From NCBI RefSeq assembly GCF_025717675.1, contig NZ_JAJIRT010000005.1, positions 1 to 64,000 on the forward strand: a stretch of DNA of 64,000 bases, read 5' to 3'. This DNA is from Paucibacter sp. DJ2R-2. Its GTDB lineage: Bacteria > Pseudomonadota > Gammaproteobacteria > Burkholderiales > Burkholderiaceae_C. Of the stretch, positions 54,960-64,000 are shown in pieces (position 1 is the stretch's first letter; each line of letters begins with the position of its first letter). The translations under genes and the position numbers were made by a program. The notes under the pieces are model-generated. The model ran no database searches. It was given only the letters and a program-made list of their open reading frames with translations, and was not told the origin of the DNA.

Positions 54960-55712
54960 TCAGGGCGTGGTGGCGCCGAGTTGCAGGCCTTGCGCGTCAA
55001 TGCGGATCTGCTCGGCCGGCAGCTTCAAGGCTGCCTCCAGGCTGGCGCGTGCGGCGGCGCGGTAGTTCTGCTCGGCCGCCGGCTGGGGCTGTTTGAGAAA
55101 AGCCAGCCGGGCCACGGCCATGAACATGCCTTGCATGGCGCTTTGCTCATAGAGCTTGCGCTTGGCGGCGCCGCTCTTGGCGCTGAAGCCGGGGTTGCGG
55201 GGCAGGGTCTCGCGCAGCTGAGCGGCCAGGCGGACAAAGCTGGCGTCGGGCACCTCGACCTGGTGCATGGCCATGTAGTTGCCGGCGATGAAGGCGGCCA
55301 AGGCATTGGCCACATCGTTCTCCGGCAGGCCCAGCTTTCGCTCGAGCTGGCGGTAGCCTTCGAAGGCTTGGCTGTAGGCCTGAGCCAGGGCTTCGCGCTG
55401 TGCCGGCAGCACTTGGGCGGCCAGCTCTCGCGCATGGGCTTGCACCTGGGGCGGCTCGGTCGCCAGCGTGATGCTGGACGTGTGGTTGCTATTGCTGCGT
55501 GGAGTCGGTTTGTTGCTGCTGCTGGCTGAGCTGCCTGAAAAGGGAATGGCCGAGGAGCCAGGGAACAAGGGGAAGATCAGCCCTTGGTAGAGCGGTGGCG
55601 GTGGCGGCGGGATGTCGAAGGCCCAGGTTGACTGCAGCAGGCTGCACAGCAGCAAGCCTGCCAGCGTGCGCCGGCCGAAACGCAATGCCCGGAATGAGGA
55701 ATTCAACTTCAT
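54960..55712 (-). CDS. Exported DUF6683-like protein
   Basis: The 250-residue protein has a signal peptide (about residues 1-31, ending STWA). A proline-rich patch with seven consecutive prolines and a low-complexity Ser/Asn/Thr linker (about 55-85) follow. The conserved helical domain, about 90-235, carries ENDVANALAAFIAGNYMAMHQVEV. The domain resembles the uncharacterised DUF6683 family; this assignment is from memory of the motif. AAGGAG lies eight bases upstream of ATG 55712. It converges on the GNAT gene. No function is known. Confidence 0.72.
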   Translation of the reverse strand: MKLNSSFRALRFGRRTLAGLLLCSLLQSTWAFDIPPPPPPLYQGLIFPLFPGSSAIPFSGSSASSSNKPTPRSNSNHTSSITLATEPPQVQAHARELAAQVLPAQREALAQAYSQAFEGYRQLERKLGLPENDVANALAAFIAGNYMAMHQVEVPDASFVRLAAQLRETLPRNPGFSAKSGAAKRKLYEQSAMQGMFMAVARLAFLKQPQPAAEQNYRAAARASLEAALKLPAEQIRIDAQGLQLGATTP

Positions 55713-55974
55713 CGGATCCGCTCCTTGGCGGCCGCGGGCCGCCGTTTGAAACATGGGCCGCAGTCTAGAGGTCGGCGCAGCGTCACGAGGCCGGCGGCCT
55801 AACGACTTTGTTACCGGACATCTCCAGCCTTGAGGACACTGCGGTCGCAGAGTCCGCGCCTTCTGCGCATCTCCCGCGCGCTGTTGGTTCTGGTGCACAG
55901 CTGTGGCGTCGGGATGACAGTCGCGCAGCGCCGCCGCACAATGGTTGAAACGCCTGACCTTGTTTCCCGCCCCG

Positions 55975-56850
55975 ATGGATCGACGTGCTCTCTTGCTCAG
56001 CCTGGCCCTGCCGGCCGTCGCGCCGCGGCGTGTGGCGGCCACGCCTCGGACGATCAGCTACCCGGTGTTCGGCGGGCTGGAGGACCCGTTCCGGGTCTAC
56101 TGCATCGAGGTCCTGAAGCTCGCGATCGAGCACTGCGGGGTCCCGTACGCCTTGCAGGCGGTGCCGCAACCGGTCGGCCAAGGCCGGGCCATCCGGCAGC
56201 TCAGCGCCGGCGAGGGGCCGCTGCAGCTGATTTGGAGCATGACCAGCAAATCCCGGGAGCGCGAGCTTCTGCCGCTGCGCATCCCGCTCGACCGCGGTTT
56301 GATGGGCTGGCGCCTGCTGCTGGTTCGAAAGAGTGATCAGCAGCGTTTCGCGCGCATCCACAGCCTGGCCGAGCTGGCCCCGTTGACCGCGGGCCAGATG
56401 TACGACTGGCCTGACACCGAGATCCTGCGTGCCAACGGCCTCCAGGTCGGCACGGCCAGCGCTTACGAGAGCTTGTTCGCGATGCTGCAGCGTGGTCGCA
56501 CCGACTATTTCCCGCGTTCGGCTCTGGAGATTGAAGACGATCTGGTTCGCTATGGCGCTAAGCACGAGTTGGCCATTGCGCCGGGCCTGCTGCTGCGCTA
56601 CCCGACGGCCTTCTATTTCTTTGTCAGCCCAAGGGAGCCGCGCCTGGCCGAGGATCTGGGCCGTGGGCTAGAGCGCCTGGTCAGTGACGGCGGCATGCGG
56701 GCGCTGTTCCTGCAGCATATGCAGCCACTACTCAAGCAGCTGGGTTTGAACCGGCGCCAGGTGCTGGCCCTGCGCAACCCCTTGCTGCCGGAGGCCACCC
56801 CGCTGCGGCGCAGCGAACTCTGGGAAGAGCCAGGGCGCTGGGGCAGCTGA
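55975..56850 (+). CDS. Periplasmic substrate-binding protein (SBP family 3-like)
   Basis: The 291-residue protein begins with a signal peptide (MDRRALLLSLALPAVAP) and shows a bilobed solute-binding pattern: FRVYCIEVLKLAIEHCGVPY in the first lobe and GTASAYESLFAMLQRGRTDYFPRS in the second. It is like the amino-acid ABC-type binding proteins but has no transporter genes nearby, so it may serve as a sensor or work with distant permeases. ATG 55975 is chosen; a TTG ten codons upstream is possible. The 262 bp before it contain no clear element. Confidence 0.78.
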   Translation: MDRRALLLSLALPAVAPRRVAATPRTISYPVFGGLEDPFRVYCIEVLKLAIEHCGVPYALQAVPQPVGQGRAIRQLSAGEGPLQLIWSMTSKSRERELLPLRIPLDRGLMGWRLLLVRKSDQQRFARIHSLAELAPLTAGQMYDWPDTEILRANGLQVGTASAYESLFAMLQRGRTDYFPRSALEIEDDLVRYGAKHELAIAPGLLLRYPTAFYFFVSPREPRLAEDLGRGLERLVSDGGMRALFLQHMQPLLKQLGLNRRQVLALRNPLLPEATPLRRSELWEEPGRWGS

Positions 56851-56881
56851 GGCGTGGCGCACGGCGCCTACACTGCCGGCC

Positions 56882-57919
56882 GTGAAGCCCGCTCTGTTCC
56901 CTGCTCTTGTCCTGCTGCTGTTGGCCTTGCCCGCCGCGGCGCCGCTGTGGGCGCAGCCCCTTGTCACCGCGCCTCCCTTGCTGACTCTGGAACAGCTGCC
57001 GCGCCCCAGCGGCCCGCCGCCGGACCGGGCCCTGGTGGTGCCGTCCCAGGTCTTGCGCTGGCGTGATGAGGCCAAGGCCTTGGAGCATGGGGTCAATGGC
57101 GTGCCACGCGACCCGGCGGCCGCCGCCGCGCTCTACTGCCGTGCTTCTCGCTACGGCGACGCTGAGTCGCAGTACAGCTTGGCCTGGATGCTCAGCCATG
57201 ACCGCGGCATCGCCCGCAACGACGCCGAAGCGGCCCATTTGTTTGCCGCCGCCGCCGAGCAAGGCATCGCCCAGGCCGAGCGCATGCTGGCCGCCATGGG
57301 CGGCACGCCCATGGGCGAACCGCCGCCTTGCCTGCGCCCGCCCGAGGCCGATGTGCTGCCGCCCAAGCCGGTGATGGCGGCTCAGAAACCTGGCGCAAAA
57401 GGGCAAGCACTGGCCCGCTCGCAAGACTGGCCCGCGATGCCGCCGCCGGCGCAGGCCCCGGCGGCCATCGTCGACTTCGTCCAGCAAGTGGCGCCCGAGT
57501 ACCGCCTGGCACCGGCCTTGGTGCTGGCCGTGATGGCCACCGAGTCGAATTTCGATCCGGCTGCCTTGTCGCCCAAGAACGCTCAAGGGCTGATGCAGCT
57601 GATGCCCGACACCGCCCGCCGCTTCAAGGTCAGCCGCCTGACCGACCCGACGCAGAACATCCGTGGCGGCATGGCCTATCTGCGTTGGCTGCTGGCCTAC
57701 TTTGAGGGCGATGTCGCCCTGGCCTTGGCCGGCTACAACGCCGGTGAGCGGGCGGTGGAGCGCTACCGCGGCGTGCCGCCGTACGCGGAGACTCGGGCTT
57801 ATGTGCGCCGGATATTGACAGCGGTGCATGGGCAGCGAAACCACCCTTTCGATGCCGCGGTGACGCCACCCTCGCCGGTGCTGGATTTCTGGCGCCCTGT
57901 GGCGCCACGAAGGCCCTGA
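56882..57919 (+). CDS. Lytic transglycosylase with Sel1-like repeats
   Basis: The 345-residue exported protein has a signal peptide (about 1-23), Sel1-like repeats (about 55-140, for example AAALYCRASRYGDAESQYSLAWML) and an SLT domain. The SLT domain (about 200-320) has catalytic Glu221 in VMATESNFDP, followed by QGLMQLMPDTARRF and AGYNAGERAVERY. It cleaves peptidoglycan between MurNAc and GlcNAc to 1,6-anhydro products in the periplasm. The start is GTG 56882. The Lrp gene begins 4 bp after its stop. Confidence 0.9.
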   Translation: MKPALFPALVLLLLALPAAAPLWAQPLVTAPPLLTLEQLPRPSGPPPDRALVVPSQVLRWRDEAKALEHGVNGVPRDPAAAAALYCRASRYGDAESQYSLAWMLSHDRGIARNDAEAAHLFAAAAEQGIAQAERMLAAMGGTPMGEPPPCLRPPEADVLPPKPVMAAQKPGAKGQALARSQDWPAMPPPAQAPAAIVDFVQQVAPEYRLAPALVLAVMATESNFDPAALSPKNAQGLMQLMPDTARRFKVSRLTDPTQNIRGGMAYLRWLLAYFEGDVALALAGYNAGERAVERYRGVPPYAETRAYVRRILTAVHGQRNHPFDAAVTPPSPVLDFWRPVAPRRP

Positions 57920-57923
57920 AACG

Positions 57924-58394
57924 ATGGCGACTCTTGATAAGTTTGATCGGCAGATTCTGGGCCTGATGCAGCAGGACTGCCGGCAGAGCGCGGAGCAGAT
58001 CGCCGACCGTGTCGGCCTGTCGGCGACGGCGGTGCAGCGCCGCATCAAACGCCTGCGCGAGACCGGTGTGATCCAAGCGGAGGTGGCGCTGGTCGACGCG
58101 CAGGCGGTGGGCCTTGGCGTCAGCGTGCTGGTCGAGGTTGAACTGGCCGAAGCCAGCCGTGAGGCGGTGATCGATGGCTTCAAGCGCCGCATGGTCGCGC
58201 GGCCGGAGGTGCAGCAGTGCTTGTATGTGGCCGGCGCCAGCGACTTCGTGCTCTTGATTGCCGCGGCCGATTTGGCGTCCTTCGAACGCTTGACCCGTGA
58301 GCTGTTCTTTGACGACCCCAACATCAAAAAGTTTCGCAGCACCTTTGTGCTTGAAAGTGCCAAGCTGGGCCTGGCTCTGCCCTTGGCCGTTTGA
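57924..58394 (+). CDS. Lrp/AsnC-family transcriptional regulator
   Basis: The 156-residue protein has the Lrp helix-turn-helix (LDKFDRQILGLMQQDCRQSAEQIADRVGLSATAVQRRIKRL) in parts that match the family, and a C-terminal RAM domain (about 70-150) with VAGASDFVLLIAA. It likely responds to an amino acid. It starts 4 bp after the lytic transglycosylase gene, with its ribosome-binding sequence (GAAGG) inside that gene's end, so the two are probably co-transcribed. The downstream SMP-30 gene is a possible target. Confidence 0.92.
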   Translation: MATLDKFDRQILGLMQQDCRQSAEQIADRVGLSATAVQRRIKRLRETGVIQAEVALVDAQAVGLGVSVLVEVELAEASREAVIDGFKRRMVARPEVQQCLYVAGASDFVLLIAAADLASFERLTRELFFDDPNIKKFRSTFVLESAKLGLALPLAV

Positions 58395-58487
58395 GTTTGC
58401 GGTTTGTCGGCGCGAGGGCCGTCGAAAACGCCGCCGGGCGACGCCGCTGCCTGCCGACACTGAGGGCTTTGGCAGATCGAGCCCCCC

Positions 58488-59390
58488 ATGAACAGCCCCG
58501 CCCGCTACGAAATCCTGGATCCCCGTTTTGAAGACTGCATTCGCCTGAGTGCCCAGCTGGAGCAACTCCACACGGGCAACCGTTGGTGCGAGGGCCCGGC
58601 CTGGTTTCCCGCCCACCGCTCTCTGGTCTGGAGTGATATTCCCAACGAACGCATGTTGCGCCTGGACGAGGCCTCGAACGCGGTCAGTGTGTTTCGCCAG
58701 CCCTCGGGCTACAGCAATGGCAATACGGTGGACCGGGAAGGGCGCCTCATCAGCTGCGAGCATGGCGGGCGCCGTGTGCTGCGCACCGAGCATGACGGCA
58801 GCTTGACCGTGCTGGCCGAGCGCTACCAAGGTCGCCGGCTCAACAGCCCCAACGATGTGGTGGTCAAGTCCGACGGCACGGTCTGGTTCACCGACCCCAA
58901 CTACGGCATCACGTCGAACTATGAGGGGGTCAAGGCCGAGCAGGAATTGCCGGGCTGCTATGTCTACCGGCTGGACCCCCGCAGCGGCGAGCTCACAGTG
59001 GTGGCCGATGATTTCGTCAGCCCCAACGGCCTGGCGTTCTCGCCCGATGAGCGCCATCTCTACATCGCCGACACCGGGCTCGACTGCGGCACCATGCGGC
59101 GCTTTTCCGTGGGGGAGGGCGGGGTGCTGTCCGGCGGCGAGGTGTTCATCCGCTGCCAAACCGGCTTTTATGACGGCTTTCGTTTTGACGAGGAGGGCCG
59201 GCTCTGGACCAGTGCCGGCAGCGCCATTCACTGCCACCTGCCTGACGGAACGCTGATCGGGCGCATCCTCATGCCCGAGCGTGTGGCCAATCTGGTGTTC
59301 GGGGGCCCCAAGCGCAACCGACTCTTCATCTGCGCCAGCAGCTCGCTCTATGCGCTCTTGCTCGCGGTCAGTGGCGCCAAAACCTTTTGA
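58488..59390 (+). CDS. SMP-30/gluconolactonase-family lactonase
   Basis: The 300-residue protein shows the six-bladed propeller pattern of SMP-30 enzymes: EGPAWFPAHRSLVWSDIPN with the metal-ligand Glu, RRLNSPNDVVVKSDGTVWFTD with the ligand Asn, and SPNGLAFSPDERHLYIADT with the ligand Asp. Such enzymes hydrolyse sugar lactones in a Ca2+- or Zn2+-dependent manner; the exact lactone is unknown. There is no signal peptide, so it is cytosolic. It follows the Lrp gene by 93 bp. Confidence 0.9.
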   Translation: MNSPARYEILDPRFEDCIRLSAQLEQLHTGNRWCEGPAWFPAHRSLVWSDIPNERMLRLDEASNAVSVFRQPSGYSNGNTVDREGRLISCEHGGRRVLRTEHDGSLTVLAERYQGRRLNSPNDVVVKSDGTVWFTDPNYGITSNYEGVKAEQELPGCYVYRLDPRSGELTVVADDFVSPNGLAFSPDERHLYIADTGLDCGTMRRFSVGEGGVLSGGEVFIRCQTGFYDGFRFDEEGRLWTSAGSAIHCHLPDGTLIGRILMPERVANLVFGGPKRNRLFICASSSLYALLLAVSGAKTF

Positions 59391-59458
59391 GGGCGAGGCC
59401 CGTCGGGCGCGCGCTGGCAATTCCGGCCCGCGCGGTGTCGCGGGCGAACTTCAGACCT

Positions 59459-60583
59459 TCAGGACTTCAGTTTCGCCTTGAGGCGGGCCAGGCCGAGTTT
59501 CAGCTGGTCGCCGGTCTGTTGGGCTTGGCTCAACAGTTGCTCTTGGCTGGGCAGGCGCTCGCTGGCCCAGGCCGTCGCTTGAGCCGCGGCCTCGGCGGCC
59601 GCCAGACCCAGCTGCTCGGCCGTCTGGCCGGCCTTGCTGGCTCCGACTTTCAAGCGCTGTGTGGATTGCTCGGCCGCCTCGCGCAGCTGTTCGGCCGTGG
59701 GCAGGCGCTCGGCGGTCCAGTCGGCCGCCTCCAGGGTGGCGCGTTTGACCTGCTCGGCCGCTTCGCCGGCCTTGGTCTTGGCCGTGGCCCAAGACGCGGC
59801 CAGTTCGCTGGCAGGCGCCGCCCGCAAGGTCTGCGACACGCGGGCTAGGGCCAGGCTTTCTTCGTTGGAGAGCGGACCGGCGGCTTCCAGCATCTGGGCC
59901 AGAAAGGCGATCAGCTCTTCCACCATGACTTTCTGATTGCAGTCGGGGTTGGCATGCAGCAGGTCGGAGAGGTCTTTTGCCAAAACCTCCAACGGCGCCT
60001 CGGCAAGCTCAGACTCGACAGCGCCGATGGCGGCGTCGATAAAGCGCGGGTCCAGCCCCCATTCATCGACCAGGTGCTGGCGCAGAAACGCACGCTCGGC
60101 CGCTTCAATCTCGCCGTCGACCATGGCCAAACTCAAGCTTAGCGGCGCGATCAGATCGAACAGGGCCAGGCCCAAGGTGTCCAGCGGCGTGTTGAGAAAC
60201 TTCGGAATCTCGATCACGCGGCTGCCCTTGCTGTGGCCCAGCCAGCGATAGATGCCGTAGCAGGCACCGCCCGAGGCCAGAGCCGCGAAGGCCACCCAGC
60301 CGACCGGTGTGGCGGCGGCGCCAATGCCCATGGCGCCCATCAGCCCGCTGGGCGCAAAAAAAGTCGAAGCCACCAGGCTGGACTTGGCAATTGCAGCGCC
60401 CGCGCCCGCAGCGCCCAGCACATCCCAGACCTCGCGCGCACGGTTGACCATGCGCAGCGAGGCGTAGGCGTCTTCGCCGATGGCCAGCTTGGCCTTGAAT
60501 CGCAGCGGCTCGGCCACCACGCGTTCCACGCCTGAAAAACGCGTCAGATCATGGGCGACGTTGTGGGTCTGATCGGCTGTCAC
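59459..60583 (-). CDS. TerB-like membrane protein with C-terminal repeat
   Basis: The 374-residue protein has a glycine/alanine-rich hydrophobic region (about 55-115, likely two membrane helices), a TerB-like acidic helical domain (about 140-245, with AMVDGEIEAAERAFLRQHLVDEWGL in parts) and a C-terminal region with two copies of a repeat (270-314 and 316-364). Each repeat has a KAG-x-x-AEQ start and an ERLP-x-x-EQL core. TerB domains occur in tellurite and phage-stress systems, but no ter cluster is nearby. The start is GTG 60583, whose ribosome-binding site lies in a hairpin. Confidence 0.78.
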   Translation of the reverse strand: MTADQTHNVAHDLTRFSGVERVVAEPLRFKAKLAIGEDAYASLRMVNRAREVWDVLGAAGAGAAIAKSSLVASTFFAPSGLMGAMGIGAAATPVGWVAFAALASGGACYGIYRWLGHSKGSRVIEIPKFLNTPLDTLGLALFDLIAPLSLSLAMVDGEIEAAERAFLRQHLVDEWGLDPRFIDAAIGAVESELAEAPLEVLAKDLSDLLHANPDCNQKVMVEELIAFLAQMLEAAGPLSNEESLALARVSQTLRAAPASELAASWATAKTKAGEAAEQVKRATLEAADWTAERLPTAEQLREAAEQSTQRLKVGASKAGQTAEQLGLAAAEAAAQATAWASERLPSQEQLLSQAQQTGDQLKLGLARLKAKLKS

Positions 60584-60589
60584 GGTGCG

Positions 60590-60615
60590 GCGCTCCCTTC
60601 AAGCAGTGGGAGCGC
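60590..60615 (-). promoter_or_regulatory. Hairpin covering the ribosome-binding site of the TerB-like gene
   Basis: On the minus strand GCGCTCCC (60615-60608) and GGGAGCGC (60597-60590) form a perfect 8-bp stem with a 10-nt loop. The GGGAG Shine-Dalgarno sequence is inside the stem, seven bases before GTG 60583. Translation may thus depend on melting or on a helicase or coupling event. Confidence 0.6.
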
Positions 60616-60691
60616 AAGCGTAACCGAGCGGCCTGTGACCCGGCAATCGCAGGGGCAAGGCTGCCGTTCGGCGCCCGCGCCCTGGTCGCAC

Positions 60692-63600
60692 TTACATGCT
60701 CCGCCGGTACTGCCCGCCCACCTCGAACAGCGCCGAGGTGATCTGGCCCAGGGAGCAGACGCGCACGGCGTCCATCAGCACTTCGAAGACGTTCTTGTTG
60801 TCGATCACGGCCTGCTGCAGGCGCTGCAGCTGGGTGGCGCTGTCGCCGGCATGGCTGTGGTGGAAATCGCGCAGGCGGTGCAGCTGGCTTTGCTTTTCTT
60901 CTTCGGTCGAGCGGGCCAGTTCAATGCTTTCCGGCGCGTGGTCGCCGTGCGGATTGCGGAAGGTGTTGACGCCGATGATGGGGTACTCGCCGGTGTGCTT
61001 GAGCATCTCGTAGTGCATGCTCTCTTCCTGGATCTTGCTGCGCTGGTAGCCGGTCTCCATGGCGCCCAGCACGCCGCCGCGTTCGGCGATCTTCTCGAAC
61101 TCGCTCAGCACGGCTTCTTCCAGCAGCTCGGTCAGCTCTTCGATGATGAAGGCGCCTTGGCTTGGGTTCTCGTTCTTGGCCAGGCCCCACTCGCGGTTGA
61201 TGATCAACTGGATGGCCATGGCGCGGCGCACAGACTCTTCGGTCGGCGTGGTGATGGCCTCGTCAAACGCATTGGTGTGCAGGCTGTTGCAGTTGTCGTA
61301 GATGGCGATCAGGGCCTGCAGCGTGGTGCGGATGTCGTTGAACTGGATCTCCTGCGCGTGCAGGGAGCGGCCCGAAGTCTGGATGTGGTACTTCAGCTTC
61401 TGGCTGCGCTCATTGGCGCCGTATTTGTCGCGCATGGCCACGGCCCAGATGCGGCGGGCGACACGGCCGAGCACGGTGTACTCGGGGTCCATGCCGTTGC
61501 TGAAGAAGAAGCTCAGGTTGGGCGCGAAGTCATCGATGTGCATGCCGCGCGCCAGATAGGCTTCCACAAAGGTGAAACCGTTGGAGAGCGTCAGCGCGAG
61601 CTGGCTGATCGGGTTGGCGCCGGCCTCGGCGATGTGATAACCGCTGATCGAGACGGAGTAGAAATTGCGCACATTGTGGTGCACGAAGTACTCGGCGATG
61701 TCGCCCATCACCTTGAGCGAGAACTCGGTCGAGAAGATGCAGGTGTTCTGGCCCTGGTCTTCCTTCAGGATGTCGGCCTGCACCGTGCCGCGCACATTGG
61801 CCAGCACCCAGTCCTTGATCTTGGCGGCCTCGTCGGCGGTGGGCTCGCGGCCGTTGTCCTGGCGGAATTTGGTCAGGTTCTGGTCGATGGCCGTGTTCAT
61901 GAACATGGCCAGAATCGTCGGCGCCGGGCCGTTGATGGTCATGGACACGGAGGTCGTGGGGCTGCACAGGTCGAAGCCGTCGTACAGCACCTTCATATCG
62001 TCCAGCGTCGCGATGCTGACGCCGGAGTTGCCGACCTTGCCGTAGATGTCCGGCCGCGGTGCCGGGTCGGCGCCGTAGAGCGTGACCGAGTCAAACGCGG
62101 TGGACAGGCGCTTGGCCGGCATGCCTTCGGACACCAGCTTGAAGCGGCGATTCGTGCGGAAGGCATCGCCCTCGCCGGCGAACATGCGGGTCGGGTCCTC
62201 GCCCTCACGCTTGAAGGCGAACACGCCGGCGGTGTAGGGGAAGCTGCCCGGCACGTTTTCCAGCAGCAGCCACTTGAGCAGCTCGCCATGGCACTCGTAG
62301 TGCGGCAGCACGACCTTGCGGATCTTGGTGCCCGAGAGGCTGGTGTGAACGAGGTTGGTGCGGATCTCCTTGTCGCGGATCTTCACCACGTACTCGTCGC
62401 CGGCGTAAGCCTTTTGCATATCGGGCCATTGCTTGAGCAGCTGGCGGGCGCCGCCTTCCATCTGCGCTTCGCGGGCCTCGGCCAGCTCGCCCAGGGCGGT
62501 GCGGGCGCCGTTCTTTTCGGGGTTGGCTTCCAGCAGCATGCGTGAGCTGCCCCAGAGCTGCTGAATCTCGCGCGCCAGCGTGGCCTGCTGGCGGGCGCGC
62601 TTTTTGTAGCCGCGCACGGTGTCAGCAATTTCGGCCAGATAACGCACACGCGCAGCGGGCACCACCGGCGTCTGGTGGGTGCTGTGGCGGGTGGCGACCA
62701 GGGGCAGGCGGCCTTCTTGCAGCTGCAGGCCCAGCTCGGCCAGGCGAGGCTTCATGGCCTGGTAGAGGGCGGTGACGCCGTCGTCGTTGAAGCGGCTGGC
62801 CATGGTGCCGAAGACCGGCATCTGGTCCGGCGCGGTGGTCCAGGCTTCCTTGTTGCGCTGCACCTGCTTGGCGACATCGCGGATCGCGTCCAGCGCGCCC
62901 TTGCGGTCGAATTTGTTGATGGCCACGAACTCGGCGAAGTCCAGCATGTCGATCTTCTCGAGCTGGCTGGCGGCGCCGAACTCGGGCGTCATCACATACA
63001 TGGGCACGTCCACATGCGGCACGATGGCCGCATCGCCCTGGCCGATGCCCGAGGTCTCGACCACGATCAGGTCGAAGCCGGCCACCTTGGCGGCGGCAAT
63101 CGCGTCGGGCAGGGCAGGGGAGATTTCGCTGCCGAAGTCACGGGTGGCGAGGCTGCGCATGAACACTCTTTGACCTTGGCTCCACGGACCAATCGCGTTC
63201 ATGCGAATGCGGTCGCCGAGCAAGGCGCCACCGCTCTTGCGGCGCGAGGGGTCGATGGAAATGACGGCCACGCGCAGGCGGTCGCTCTGGTCCAGGCGCA
63301 GGCGGCGGATCAGCTCGTCGGTCAGGCTGCTCTTGCCGGCGCCACCGGTGCCGGTGATGCCCAGCACGGGCACCTGGATGCTCTTGGCGGCGGCTTGCAG
63401 CTCGGCCACCAGGTTCGCATCGGCCTTGTCGTTTTCCAGCGCGGTGATCAGCTGGGCCAGGGCGCGCCAGGCGGCTTCGCTGTGGCCTTGCAGGGCGCTC
63501 AGGGCGCTGGGGGCGTAGACGCTGAAGTCCTGGTCGGCCTTCATCACCATCTCGCCGATCATGCCTTGCAGGCCCATGCGCTGGCCGTCTTCGGGGCTGA

Positions 63601-63982
63601 AGATGCGCACGCCGTGGGCGGCCAGATCGCGGATCTCGGCCGGCACGATCACGCCGCCGCCGCCGCCGAAGACCTGGATGTGTTCGCCGCCGCGTGCTTT
63701 CAGCAGCTCGACCATGTATTTGAAGTACTCGACATGGCCGCCCTGGTAGGAGCTGATGGCGATGCCTTGCGCGTCTTCCTGCAGCGCAGCGGTGACCACC
63801 TCGTCGACCGAGCGGTTGTGGCCCAGGTGGATCACCTCGGCGCCCATGCCTTGCAGGATGCGGCGCATGATGTTGATGGCCGCATCGTGGCCGTCGAAGA
63901 GGCTGGCGGCCGTCACAAAGCGCACCTTGTTCGTCGGGCGGTAATTGGCCAGGGCTTTGTTTTCGGCGGACAAATCGGTCAT
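60692..63982 (-). CDS. icmF: Fused isobutyryl-CoA mutase IcmF
   Basis: The 1096-residue enzyme has a B12-binding domain (about 18-150, His32 in DGHDAA as cobalt ligand), a MeaB-like G-protein chaperone domain (Walker A with Lys217 in GTGGAGKSS) and a large mutase domain. It interconverts isobutyryl-CoA and n-butyryl-CoA with adenosylcobalamin, with GTPase gating. Substrate-site residues are Phe601 (TRMFAGEG) and Gln745 (GQNTCIF), as in isobutyryl-CoA mutases, not the Tyr/Arg pair of methylmalonyl-CoA mutase. AGGAG precedes ATG 63982 at the window edge. Confidence 0.96.
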   Translation of the reverse strand: MTDLSAENKALANYRPTNKVRFVTAASLFDGHDAAINIMRRILQGMGAEVIHLGHNRSVDEVVTAALQEDAQGIAISSYQGGHVEYFKYMVELLKARGGEHIQVFGGGGGVIVPAEIRDLAAHGVRIFSPEDGQRMGLQGMIGEMVMKADQDFSVYAPSALSALQGHSEAAWRALAQLITALENDKADANLVAELQAAAKSIQVPVLGITGTGGAGKSSLTDELIRRLRLDQSDRLRVAVISIDPSRRKSGGALLGDRIRMNAIGPWSQGQRVFMRSLATRDFGSEISPALPDAIAAAKVAGFDLIVVETSGIGQGDAAIVPHVDVPMYVMTPEFGAASQLEKIDMLDFAEFVAINKFDRKGALDAIRDVAKQVQRNKEAWTTAPDQMPVFGTMASRFNDDGVTALYQAMKPRLAELGLQLQEGRLPLVATRHSTHQTPVVPAARVRYLAEIADTVRGYKKRARQQATLAREIQQLWGSSRMLLEANPEKNGARTALGELAEAREAQMEGGARQLLKQWPDMQKAYAGDEYVVKIRDKEIRTNLVHTSLSGTKIRKVVLPHYECHGELLKWLLLENVPGSFPYTAGVFAFKREGEDPTRMFAGEGDAFRTNRRFKLVSEGMPAKRLSTAFDSVTLYGADPAPRPDIYGKVGNSGVSIATLDDMKVLYDGFDLCSPTTSVSMTINGPAPTILAMFMNTAIDQNLTKFRQDNGREPTADEAAKIKDWVLANVRGTVQADILKEDQGQNTCIFSTEFSLKVMGDIAEYFVHHNVRNFYSVSISGYHIAEAGANPISQLALTLSNGFTFVEAYLARGMHIDDFAPNLSFFFSNGMDPEYTVLGRVARRIWAVAMRDKYGANERSQKLKYHIQTSGRSLHAQEIQFNDIRTTLQALIAIYDNCNSLHTNAFDEAITTPTEESVRRAMAIQLIINREWGLAKNENPSQGAFIIEELTELLEEAVLSEFEKIAERGGVLGAMETGYQRSKIQEESMHYEMLKHTGEYPIIGVNTFRNPHGDHAPESIELARSTEEEKQSQLHRLRDFHHSHAGDSATQLQRLQQAVIDNKNVFEVLMDAVRVCSLGQITSALFEVGGQYRRSM

Positions 63983-64000
63983 GGCGAGTCTCCTGCGGGC

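Noticed and set aside
59459-60583. TerB-like gene as part of a tellurite-resistance or phage-defence cluster
   Set aside because: No terA, terC, terD, terE or defence-type ATPase lies nearby; the neighbours are metabolic genes.
60551-62545. A 664-codon open frame on the plus strand opposite icmF
   Set aside because: Long antisense frames are common in GC-rich DNA. The composition (Val/Leu/Gly/His-rich) shows no domain, and the opposite strand has a clear IcmF.

Overview
The window comes from the chromosome of a high-GC betaproteobacterium, most likely a Burkholderiales member of the Roseateles/Paucibacter/Pelomonas type. This placement is inferred from gene order and protein sequences; no database was searched. 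The first 16 kb is the conserved ribosomal-protein superoperon (S10, spc and alpha clusters). The rest is a mosaic of housekeeping, signalling and catabolic genes with no phage, integrase, transposase, CRISPR array or rRNA.

Region 1 (1-16016): the end of tuf, then rpsJ, rplC-D-W-B, rpsS, rplV, rpsC, rplP, rpmC, rpsQ, a peroxiredoxin gene, rplN-X-E, rpsN, rpsH, rplF, rplR, rpsE, rpmD, rplO, secY, infA, rpmJ, rpsM, rpsK, rpsD, rpoA and rplQ. The array is cut into transcription units by intrinsic terminators (after rpsJ, rpsQ and rplQ) and by long leaders with promoter-like sequences before rplC, rplN and rpsD. Region 2 (16194-20086): dsbD, two identical initiator tRNA genes, a PlsC/YihG-type acyltransferase and a small exported protein. 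Region 3 (20209-30874): a 1624-residue hybrid histidine kinase overlapping a PleD-like diguanylate cyclase, a GNAT enzyme, a membrane GGDEF protein with an altered active-site motif, AMP nucleosidase, a DUF1127 protein and a divergent LysR regulator.

Region 4 (30901-40636) reads as a sugar-scavenging locus: an exported GH9 hydrolase, a ROK repressor, a PfkB-family sugar kinase, an MFS transporter, a TonB-dependent receptor and a NagX-like membrane acyltransferase. Two related 29-bp elements, one of them a clear palindrome, sit at the same place relative to the TTGACG boxes of the hydrolase and kinase promoters. They are good candidates for the ROK operator. Region 5 (40659-49190): an unidentified membrane protein, a CorA-like protein, a Ca2+/H+ antiporter, a Crp/Fnr regulator, oleate hydratase, a LysR regulator and a divergent S33 hydrolase. 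Two FNR-type boxes lie between the Crp/Fnr gene and the oleate hydratase gene.

Region 6 (49318-63982): a soluble TPR-GAF histidine kinase without an adjacent response regulator, a MocR regulator divergent from a rhodanese/GNAT pair, a DUF6683-like secreted protein, a periplasmic binding protein, a Sel1/lytic transglycosylase, an Lrp regulator, an SMP-30 family lactonase-like enzyme, a TerB-like membrane protein with an internal repeat, and the fused B12-dependent isobutyryl-CoA mutase IcmF at the right edge. I saw no wholly new multi-gene system. The most useful leads are the regulatory elements of the GH9/ROK/kinase locus and of the oleate hydratase gene, the apparently leaderless kinase transcript, and the altered GGDEF protein.
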